A DNA stretch of 64,000 bases from Hydractinia symbiolongicarpus (taxonomy: Eukaryota > Cnidaria > Hydrozoa > Anthoathecata > Hydractiniidae): positions 25,693,501 through 25,757,500 of the forward strand of contig NC_079878.1 in assembly GCF_029227915.1 (NCBI RefSeq). Direction: 5' to 3'. Shown here in pieces: positions 43,433-51,663 of the stretch (positions are counted from its first letter, which is position 1; every line of letters begins with the position of its first letter). A program made the position numbers and the translations under genes. The notes beneath the pieces are model-generated. The model was not told the DNA's origin, did no database searches, and was given only the letters and a program-made list of their open reading frames with translations.

Positions 43433-44179
43433 TTAATATAGTACATCCATAATTTCACCGTTTTGAATATTTAATTGAGCATCCATGATTAGATATATGT
43501 AGGCGTTTAAGGATCCCGCGGTTTCGGCCGTCTTTTCAACTTGCAGTGTGATCCCCTCGCTCGCATTTTCAATCCGTCGGCCGGTCCCGTGCAGTGAGTT
43601 TTCATCTATGGTTCTGAAATCCAGCCATAGAGCATATTTCGTGGTTAGGTAGTCCGCGACCTTCACATCATGTAGTTGCAGATGTTTCTGTATTTCACCG
43701 GCGTTGCTGTCCTTTTGCTTGCCCTCTGCGAAATACTTGCATATTTCACCATAATGCTCAAACGGCTGCATCCCCTGAGCGAAAAGTTGGTTAGGCTTAC
43801 CCTCAACTATGGCGGATACCTTTTTGATCTTAGGATTGTAGAACCTACCGGTATCTCGTTTGTAAGCTTTCTCTTCCTCAAACAGAACCAATATACCCTT
43901 CAGGGACTTGCACGGTGTATTGAATGACCAATTCCACGTTGTGTCCGACTTATCCACCCTAATTTGTCTATGTCTCAGAAATCTGTCATAGAGTACGGCC
44001 ATGTTTTGGTATTCATTTGAAATGAATCTGGCGAGTGTGGGTTGTGTCACAATCTCATATTCGAGAGATATGTTGGAGATTTTGTATTTAGCATCCGGCG
44101 CGGGTGCCGATGTGGCACCGGAAGGTTTGGTTGGTGTTGATAATACTACCCTGTCATAATTGTTGAATGCTATTCCATA
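43433..44179 (-). pseudogene. Polinton major capsid protein, 5'-truncated (C-terminal part)
   Basis: Open frame of about 248 codons with no ATG and a stop directly upstream (44180-44182). The content fits the second half of a double-jelly-roll major capsid protein: KSDTTWNWSFNTPCKSLKGI, FYNPKIKKVSAIVEGKPNQL, KYALWLDFRT, LHGTGRRIEN, and the final strand AYIYLIMDAQLNIQNG. Family members are about twice this length, so the first jelly roll is missing. The break lies within the 45 bp between this frame and the penton-like gene, pointing to an internal deletion. The 3' end abuts the ATPase gene. Assignment to the capsid protein is from remembered family features. Confidence 0.7.
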
Positions 44180-44223
44180 TTACTTTTATTTTATTTTACT
44201 TTAATTCGGTTAATGCTACGGTA

Positions 44224-44788
44224 TCATCTGTACGCCGTATCTCTTATGTGAATGGTAACTGTTGTCTTCATACCACCCCATAACACCTTACCATCCTGAC
44301 CTGTGACTCTCATGGTAAGTGATTGAAGTAAACCTTTCTTTAGTTTCTTATATTGCGGATTTTTCGGTTCAATATATGTAAAATCACCACCATACTCGGA
44401 TATATGATATGTCATCAGGTTGTTGCTATATTCACCATCTTTAAGATTTAACGAGTTATCCAATTCATTAAGATTAAAATAGTATTTCTGTTACACCCTC
44501 CATATTGAATATTTTACTCAACTTAGAGTTTCTAGCTAGTTGTGTTGATTTTACATCACCTCTCACGATTGAATTCAACTCCCTACCCGTGTAGTGCTGA
44601 CCCTGTTGTAACCTAACCGTGGTAACTCCATCGGCCAAGGGTATATCTATTGGAGCTGTAGCTACATATGTGACATTATCTGAAAACGTCTCCACGATCG
44701 CAACCTCCTTTGTACCATGTGAGTTGTCTATCGGTTGATACAAATAGATTTTCTTCTCGCTATTTACGTCCTTTATTGTGATATACAT
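44224..44788 (-). pseudogene. Minor capsid (penton-like) protein with a frameshift
   Basis: Starts at ATG 44788 and runs 104 codons (IPLADGVTTVRLQQGQHYTG, NMEGVTEILF) to a TAA at 44474. A second frame, offset by one base, continues without its own ATG (NELDNSLNLKDGEYSNNLMT, DFTYIEPKNPQYKKLKKG, MKTTVTIHIRD) to 44224. The switch falls at a run of four T on the coding strand near 44475-44480, consistent with one inserted base. Together about 190 residues of beta-rich sequence, the size of a single-jelly-roll penton. Capsid assignment is inference from size, composition and position. Confidence 0.6.
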
Positions 44789-44826
44789 TATTATATTAGA
44801 GATTGTGAATATATTTAAATCAAAGA
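44789..44826. promoter_or_regulatory. Compact divergent promoter at the capsid genes
   Basis: 38 bp between divergent ATGs. On the minus side TCTAATATAATA precedes the penton-like ATG; on the plus side ATATTTAAATCAAAG precedes the 44827 ATG. CTAATATA also lies before the gene at 39484. Confidence 0.45.
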
Positions 44827-45996
44827 ATGGATGATATTTTCAGATATAATCCGAATGCGGCATATAAGCCGAATGGAGGGCGGGATCTTCAAATATTGGG
44901 CGCTAGGGATCTGTACAAACAGGCCATTATTGTGTCTGAAAGTGGCTCTTTCCCCGCTTCCTTTCCTAATATTTTTACCAATTATGAACTTAGTCATAAC
45001 GCGCAACGTATGAGAATTTGGAATGAGCAACCTTTTAGATTATGGCAAACCCAGCTAAATTTCGCCACTTGGTGTGCTTCAAGTGCCTGTGGGGTAAGTT
45101 CCGAACACCTTAATGATGGTAGATCTATGGTCAGGTCGATATATCGTTTTCATGTGTATTATCACATTAGACGAATCATTAAGCGTCTGCAGACACCTCT
45201 GCCATTTGAGGATAGTTTTAATCAATATGATAATCCTTATTCAAATGAGGAATTTCTAAAAATCTGTGGTGAGTATGATGTTGATTCCAACCCCATGAAA
45301 TACAGAGGTCAGTACTTTTTCACTTCATATCAAAAAAGACGTAAAGACTATCCAACTCCCGGGTTGAGTTATTTCACTAACGACTCCATGACGCGGTGGA
45401 TTGTGGAAAAATCCGATGGATTTACAAAAACGGGCCTTGTGAAGATCTCAAGCAGTGTTAGGGCCTATGCCTATCTTGTTCTTAGTTCTCAGGCCTCGGC
45501 ACGCTCCTCCATCCTTGGTAATGATTCAAGTGCTCTGACCGCCCAAAGAGTTTTTATGAATAACCTTGAAGACATTGTTAACCGTAGGGTTGATATTCAG
45601 GAGGACATTAAACGCTATCAGGATACGTTAAACTACGCTTCAAGTAAGGTTGATTATTCGGTTGGACAAGGTATTTATATGTTACCTAGTGACATGAATC
45701 TCAGAATTAAGACAGGGGTGGTAGGTTACAACAACAAGATTTTGATATCGGGTGAAGATCTTACCATCGGTATCAATCGAAAGGTCAATGTTACCGAATC
45801 ACATAAGATAACTAAAAAGAAGGCTGTAACACCCGATCATCCTGATAAACACATCACCGTACACCACGTGGATACTACAGATAAACACATTACTGCACCT
45901 TACCACAAAGATACTCCTCCTACACACGAAGATGAGAAGATCGCTCTTGTGATTGTTATGACAACGGGTTATTTCATATGGTATTTGTTTAGATAA
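44827..45996 (+). CDS. Polinton conserved virion-type protein with C-terminal membrane anchor
   Basis: 389 residues. A large soluble region has aromatic and Cys-rich motifs (RMRIWNEQPFRLWQTQLNFA, then TWCASSACGVSSEHL), later KYRGQYFFTSYQKRRKDYPT and SSVRAYAYLVLSSQASAR. It is followed by a charged region with HITxxHHxDTxDKHIT repeats and a single C-terminal membrane helix (IALVIVMTTGYFIWYLF). The frame is intact. I recall proteins with the WNxQPFxxWQxQLxFAxxCA motif as recurrent in Polintons, but no experimentally known role; a capsid-associated or envelope/membrane-tethering protein fits the anchor. A weaker inverted repeat follows the stop. Confidence 0.7.
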   Translation: MDDIFRYNPNAAYKPNGGRDLQILGARDLYKQAIIVSESGSFPASFPNIFTNYELSHNAQRMRIWNEQPFRLWQTQLNFATWCASSACGVSSEHLNDGRSMVRSIYRFHVYYHIRRIIKRLQTPLPFEDSFNQYDNPYSNEEFLKICGEYDVDSNPMKYRGQYFFTSYQKRRKDYPTPGLSYFTNDSMTRWIVEKSDGFTKTGLVKISSSVRAYAYLVLSSQASARSSILGNDSSALTAQRVFMNNLEDIVNRRVDIQEDIKRYQDTLNYASSKVDYSVGQGIYMLPSDMNLRIKTGVVGYNNKILISGEDLTIGINRKVNVTESHKITKKKAVTPDHPDKHITVHHVDTTDKHITAPYHKDTPPTHEDEKIALVIVMTTGYFIWYLFR

Positions 45997-45997
45997 A

Positions 45998-46022
45998 GAT
46001 TGACGTCAATTAAATGTCAATC
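45998..46022 (+). terminator. Weak 3' inverted repeat
   Basis: Arms GATTGAC and GTCAATC with an 11-base loop, starting 2 bases after the stop of the 44827-45996 gene. Same placement as the other 3' hairpins but without the TTAC/GTAA core. Confidence 0.35.
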
Positions 46023-46268
46023 AAGCCAGAATAACAATAGAGAAACAATGCATTCCTTACATACCAAATATCCTTACATACCAAATATCCTTAGCAACGG
46101 CTACTTTCGTTTTAACTTTTTTCTTATGTAAACAACTTTCTGGTATGTAAAATATGTAAAATCCTATTGTTATAAGCGTTTGATTGACAGATGGTAGATA
46201 ACAAAAACTGCTTTTCCGATAGAATCTATAAAGTGGTATAAAGAGATGTAATCGTGAATATAAACACA

Positions 46269-46604
46269 ATGGCTTTTCCAACAGTTGAAGAATTTGAACA
46301 AAACATAGAACAAGTTACTCCAATCATAAAGTGGAGAGAGCTGCCTAAAAACGATATTTACCTTGTTAAATATGTGAAAGAGATGGAAATATCAAGACCC
46401 GGTGCTCTTTCTGAAAAATCTATGTATGCAGAGGTTCAAGATAGAATGGGAAATAAATATAAGACATGGTTGCCTGCAAAACTTTGTGATGAATTGAAGG
46501 ATTATGGTTGGAAGGGTGATGCCTTTGTCAGATCAAATGGTCTCAAGCAATCTCAAAAGAATCATGAAAATCAATTCTTCAGTTATGACATTATGTGGCG
46601 CTAA
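46269..46604 (+). CDS. Polinton small conserved protein (possible nucleic-acid-binding fold)
   Basis: 111 residues from ATG 46269: FPTVEEFEQNIEQVTPIIKW, then NDIYLVKYVKEMEI, YAEVQDRMGNKYKTWLPAKL, AFVRSNGLKQSQKN. The alternating beta-strand pattern is compatible with a small barrel such as an OB fold, but no signature confirms it. Single gene next to the right terminal repeat, with its own hairpin 19 bp after the stop. Recalled as a recurrent Polinton product; function unknown. Confidence 0.6.
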   Translation: MAFPTVEEFEQNIEQVTPIIKWRELPKNDIYLVKYVKEMEISRPGALSEKSMYAEVQDRMGNKYKTWLPAKLCDELKDYGWKGDAFVRSNGLKQSQKNHENQFFSYDIMWR

Positions 46605-46623
46605 ACCTTGCAATGTTGCAATC

Positions 46624-46648
46624 ATCTTTACTTGTTTCTGGTAAAGAT
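46624..46648 (+). terminator. 3' hairpin after the right-most Polinton gene
   Basis: Arms ATCTTTAC and GTAAAGAT around a loop that includes TGTTTCT. Near-identical to the hairpin after the integrase gene, 8.4 kb away. Confidence 0.75.
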
Positions 46649-46652
46649 AGAC

Positions 46653-46947
46653 ACACATAACACTATAAATTATAAGGCACGACAGATGAGGGTGGGGAGG
46701 GACCCATGGGACGGGGATGGGGGCCCGGGGACGCGGCGGGGGTTGTGGGTTGGGGTGGGGGGTGGGGGTTTTGGACGGATATCGTTGATTTAATGGATCA
46801 TGATCCATAATTTGACGTAAAGTGGTAAAGTGCACATGGATTTTATCGACTCTTCTATCGTTGATTTAACGGGGATGATCCATAATTTAACGTGGGATAG
46901 GAAACTGCTAAGTGGATCTGTCCTAACATTGGTATTTTCCTATTTCT
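46653..46947 (-). repeat. Polinton right terminal inverted repeat
   Basis: Inverted counterpart of 30862-31120, longer by about 35 bp because of a G-rich expansion (about 46705-46775, GGGGTGGGGGG-type runs). Ends CCTATTTCT directly before the ACTTT duplication. The G-runs could form quadruplexes. Confidence 0.9.
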
Positions 46948-46952
46948 ACTTT
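46948..46952. repeat. Target-site duplication ACTTT (right)
   Basis: Matches 30857-30861. The following GCAAAAGTCACAG resumes the interrupted host repeat. Confidence 0.85.
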
Positions 46953-49607
46953 GCAAAAGTCACAGACAGACAGACAGAACTGGCGTATTATAATAGAGAC
47001 TAGTCGATAAAGCCCGTGGAGAAATCCACTTAGGCAGAAGGACAATGGAAAAATAGGTTGTTTTAGATTTTTTGCTGACGTAAACAGTGCAGGTACAAAA
47101 AAAATTGGCCAAGTTTAGTTTATTCGTTGCCTATAACGTGTAAAGGTTAAAACGCTGATCACAATAATGTATAGGATCATATGTATTCGACAAAAGCCTA
47201 AGAACATATAAGATGTTAAAAATTTTGTTCACTAATCTTAATATACTTTCCTTTGACGTCAATATTGCTTTAACGTCAAAGTTTGCTAATTTACAGAACA
47301 AATTTATAGGCGATGTTTTATAGACTTTATCAAAGAAATTTTATCCACTTCGCAAAAGTCACAGAAAGAAGCTTCGTATTATTATATAGATAAGGCCCGT
47401 GGAAAAATCCACTTAGGCAGGATAACAGAGAAAAACAACCGTCATTTAAATTTTGATGACGTCAGCAGAGACATGTCAGAACACAAAATGTTTTTTTTCA
47501 GAAATGTGTATGCCTGTTGCCTTCATCGTATAGATCTTGAAACGCTGAGCAAGAAAATGTATAGGATCATGTACTTTTGACAAACGGTTAATGAGATATG
47601 AGGGTTTTAAAATTTTGCTGACGTCAACAATGGCCAGTCAACCCCCCAAAAAATTTTTTTAGAAATTTGTATACCTGCTGCCTTCATTGTATAGGTCTTG
47701 AAACGCTGATCAAGAAAATGTATAGGATCGCGTATTTTTGACAAATGGTTGCAGAGATATTAGGGTTTGCAAGTTTTTTGGTGACGTCATCAACCCGTCC
47801 ATTCCCGAAACAGATTTGGGGATCCAGGTTTGGGAAACTTACCCAAATTGGTCCCAGGTAGTCCCTAGTTACCCACGCAGGAGATGACGTCAGTTATTTC
47901 CATCCGTTTCCAAGTTATTTAGCCTTAAATTTAAAAGTACAATCCAATGGCTTCACTAATCTTAATATACTTTCCTTTGACGTCAATATTGCTCTAACGT
48001 CAAAGTTTGCTAATTCACAGAACAAAATTATAGGCGATGTTTTATAGACTTTATCAAAGAAATTTTATCCACTTTGCAAAAGTCACAGACAAAAGCTCCG
48101 TATTATTATAAGAGACTAGTCGATAAGGCCCGTGGAAAAATCCACTTAGGCAGAAGGACAATGGAAAAGTAGGTTGTTTTAGATTTTTTGCTGACGTCAG
48201 CAGTGCAATTACAAAAATATTTGGCGAAATTTAGTTTATTTGTTGCCTGTACTATGCAGATGTTAAAACGCTGACCAAGAAAATGTATATGATCATATCT
48301 TTTTGATAAGCAGTTAATGAGACATAAGGGTTTTAACATTTTGCTGATGTCAGCAATGGCCAGTCAAACCCCCCAAATTTTTTTTTTAGAAATTTGTATA
48401 CCTGCTGCCTTCATTGTATAGGTCTTGAAACGATGATCAAGAAAATGTATAGGATCATATATCTTTGACAAACGGTTGCAGAGATATTAGGATTTGAAGG
48501 TTTTTCGATGACGTCATCAACCCGTCCATTCCAAAACGGATTCGGGGACCCAGGTTTGGGAAACTTACCCAAATTGGTCCAAGGTGGTCCCTAGTTACCC
48601 ACGCGGTGAAAAATCATTGACGTTACCACCTCGTTTCCAAGTTATTTGGCCTCAAAGTTTTAGGTGCACTGTAATGGCTTCATTAATTTAATATAGGATA
48701 TTGACGTTAAAGTGGTGTTATTGACGTCGCGCCGTAATGTCTGAATATTTACCATATTAGACATGCATTTTTCGGCAATATCAAAGGAAAATGAAGACAT
48801 CCACTTTGCCTGTCACAGAGACACGGAACTGGCGTATTATTATATAGACTAGTCGATAAAGCCCGTGGAAAAGTCCACTGCGGCAGGATAAAAATGGAAA
48901 AATAGGTTGCTTTAGATTTTTTGCTGACGTCAGCAGTGCATATACAAAAAGAAGATTGGTGAAATTTAGTCATTCGTTGTCTGTAATGTGTAGAGGTTGA
49001 AACGCTGATAAAAATAATGTATAGTATCGTATGTTTTTGACAAACGCCTAAGGAGATATAAGGGTTTAAAAATTTTGCTGACGTCATCAAAGTCCCTACT
49101 AAAAAATCCAAAAAAATTTCTTCATAAATTCGTACACCCGTTTCATCCATCGTAAAGATCTTGAAATGCTGGTCAAGAAAATGTATAGGAACATGAACTT
49201 TTGACAAACGGTTGCAGAGATATTGGGGTTTAAAGGTTTTGTGATGACGTCAACAACCCGTCCATTCCGAAACGGATTCAAGGACCCAGGTTTGGGAAAC
49301 TTACCCAAATTGGTCCCAGGTGGTCCCTAGTTACCCACGCGGTGAAAAATCATTGACGTCAGCACCTCGTTTCCAAGTTATTTGGCCTCAAAATTTTAAG
49401 TGCACTGTAACGGCTTCATTAATTTAATATAGGATATTGACGTTAAAGTAGTGTTATTGACCTCGCGCCGTAACGTCAGAAATTTAACATATTAGACATG
49501 CATTTTTCGGTTGCTTCAAAGAAAATTTCGGTAAGATCAAAGAAAAATGAACATATCCACTTTGCCTGTTACAGACACACGGAATTAGCGTATTATTATA
49601 GAGACAA
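46953..49607 (+). repeat. Head-to-tail array of a dispersed repeat (end of copy B, copies C to F)
   Basis: Copies begin at 47004 (C), about 47390 (D), 48120 (E) and 48853 (F). Each starts near TCGATAA(A/G)GCCCGTGG. Full copies end in a GTATTATTATA-GAGACTAG-type tail. The interior has several GACGTCA blocks and shared phrases such as CCCAAATTGGTCCCAGGT. Unit length is about 370-750 bp. TC start and CTAG end recall Helitron-type termini, but I see no clear 3' hairpin, so the class is left open. Minus-strand frames inside are not genes. Confidence 0.75.
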
Positions 49608-51067
49608 GTCTTTTCGGTGTTGTACTCCCTCAAAAAAGTTGAAACTTATTTTAATAAGACAAAATGTCATAAACAAAAACATTTTAGTCAGAAAATCTAG
49701 AACAACAAAAATCACTACACTTAAGGTACCAGAATTACTACATGTTAAATAAAAATCGTTTCGTCATATTGCATGTAACCGATGTATATAATTTTAGTTA
49801 CACAAAATGTGAAAAATACATTATTTGCATACACAAATTGTGAAAAATACATTATTTGCTTAAAAACAGTCCTTAAACTCTTCTTAAATATTATGTAATA
49901 CTTTTTTAAAAGTTGTTGTGGCTTGTTAATTTAAGCTTAAAATGTCAATTAAAATAAGTTACAGTCACATTCTTAGCAAAGACCACTAAGATTAGCTTAC
50001 ATGTAAAAAGCAACATAAAACTGAAGCTAAAATAAGGTAGCTACAGCAGCTAATAGCTGGTCACTTAAATATAAACTGGAGACTTTGCTAGGTATAAAGA
50101 ACATGGCTACATATTTATAAAGTCCGAGCTAGCTAGCTATTAGGTTGTTGTTGGTGTGGTTGGTTTTATGATGCTAGCTAATAAAACATGTCTCGCATCA
50201 ATAATATCATCAAAACTGAAAAAAACATAAACAAACCTTACAGAAACCTTTCTATACTTTATTTATATACCATGCCCCTTTTTAAATGCTTTTGTAAAGA
50301 TTTATTTTGAAGGAAAGAGTAGAAATTGCTTAAAAAGAACAGCCATCTTTTTTGCAAACACAATTTCCGTTACTTTGTGCTAGAACTTCATTTAACAAAC
50401 CACATAAAACTCGCAGCTTTTCACGACAAAGAAGACATAATTTTTTCGGCGACTTCAAAGATAATTTCGGCAACATCAAAGGAAAATGGCGATATCAACT
50501 TTGCCTGTTACAGACACACGGAACTGGCTTATTAATATAGAGATTAAAATTGGCGGGTGATTTTTTGCTACACAGAATAACAACAGACTATACCCTCTAT
50601 TTTATTTAGAACAATATTGTATTTAGAAACTTCGCAAATACTTATTTCAAAAATTTAAATTGTTTAATGAATGCTTTAACTAGATGGGCTAAGGCTCAAG
50701 GTGCACCATTATAAGCGCTTTGTATATCTCCTAAATAAGGGTTTTCGTGCTTTACGTGCCTTACGTGTCTTAGCGCCTTACCCGCCCACACCCCGCCCCG
50801 TTCCTGTTTCATAAGGGTTCTATTATTTTATTAACACATAACAACATATAAATATAAAGCATTTTTCTTCAATAACAATACAAAAAAAGTATAGTGAAAT
50901 TTTTTAGAGCTTTGAGATTTTAGTAAAATCGTTATAAATACATAGCAACATGGTAATTGTCTTCGCATATATGCTTATTTTGGTAAACTCTAAAACCAAA
51001 AGACACAATTCCATGAAAAGTTAAAAAACGATTGTACAACTCGTTATCATTGTAAGTCTGCCTTGAC
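49608..51067. other. Intergenic; tail fragment of the array repeat
   Basis: AT-rich spacer. 50430-50545 is a further 3' fragment of the array repeat (TTCGGCAACATCAAAGGAAA, then the GTTACAGACACACGGAACTGG tail). No gene recognised. Confidence 0.55.
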
Positions 51068-51324
51068 CTAAGAATAGTCTGGTTGTGGAAAGCCATGATT
51101 TTTATACGCAACGTTAAAAATATTTCGCTCAGTTGCAACTCCTTGGACAATGATGTTCTTTCTTGCACGCCTTTGTTCATAGTTATTGTCTATATATACT
51201 TCCCCTTGCTGAGATAATTGAGATACTAGTGGCTGTGTTTCTTTGTACGAAGTTTGTAAGTGGAGGCGATTAGATTGATTCGTTTGATCTTCATTAACTA
51301 TCGCTGTCTGATGATGTTGAAAAC
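51068..51324 (-). CDS. Candidate orphan or alternative last exon
   Basis: An acceptor (CTGTTTAAG) opens an 85-codon frame ending at TAG (51068-51070), starting in phase 1 with FQHHQTAIVNEDQTNQSNRL and ending near YKNHGFPQPDYS. The low-complexity, hydrophilic tail style resembles the last exon of the claudin-like gene just upstream, but that gene's own last junction is phase 0 and its tail exon ends in a stop. It could be an alternative tail or an exon of an unrecognised gene. Confidence 0.3.
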
Positions 51325-51663
51325 CTTAAACAGAAATTTCAAACTTTAACATTCGGTCGAAATGTGATAACAAGACGAAACAACGAAGTGAATATTAACG
51401 TTATCGGTCTTAATTTATTTTTGTTCATCTGTTTTTGTTGTTGTCAATGCTAAAGTCTCGTATCATTTTTACATTGTTGTAAAAATAACACATAAAGGTA
51501 AACTTTACGAAAAGAAAAAAAGAGTGTTTACTACATAAAGGTATGTAACCTTTTTAAGAAAGGGGCATAACTAAGGACCCATAAGAAGTAGTTTTATCTC
51601 ACTGTTCTCATTTGATGTTTACGTTTAGTTTTGTAGACAGGAAAAAAATAAGTCTACAGAAAG

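Larger units (their letters stand above)
30862..46947. mobile_element. Maverick/Polinton (integrated virus-like DNA transposon), 16.1 kb
   Basis: Long terminal inverted repeats begin AGAGATAGG (left) and AGAAATAGG (reverse complement of the right), with the 5'-AG terminus usual for Polintons, and are flanked by a 5-bp ACTTT duplication. The cargo is the Polinton hallmark set: protein-primed DNA polymerase B, retroviral-type integrase, A32/FtsK-like packaging ATPase, capsid genes and conserved small membrane proteins. Genes are tightly packed, intronless, on both strands and more GC-rich than the host. Polintons replicate with their own polymerase, insert by their integrase and can probably form virions. 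This copy has a 5'-truncated major capsid gene, a frameshifted minor capsid gene, in-frame stops in the polymerase-region and 39.5-40.8 kb frames, and no visible maturation protease, so it is probably defective. Confidence 0.95.

Noticed and set aside
43433-44050. Complete 205-residue capsid gene starting at 44050
   Set aside because: The codon at 44048-44050 is GTG, and the frame is open with similar composition upstream to 44179, so this is not a true start.
30857-46953. A 6-bp target duplication
   Set aside because: Only ACTTT is shared by both borders if the ends are AGAGATAGG and CCTATTTCT; extending either way gives a mismatch.
47100-49308. Minus-strand frames of 70-150 codons in the array
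   Set aside because: They recur with the repeat copies, differ in frame between copies and have no domain.
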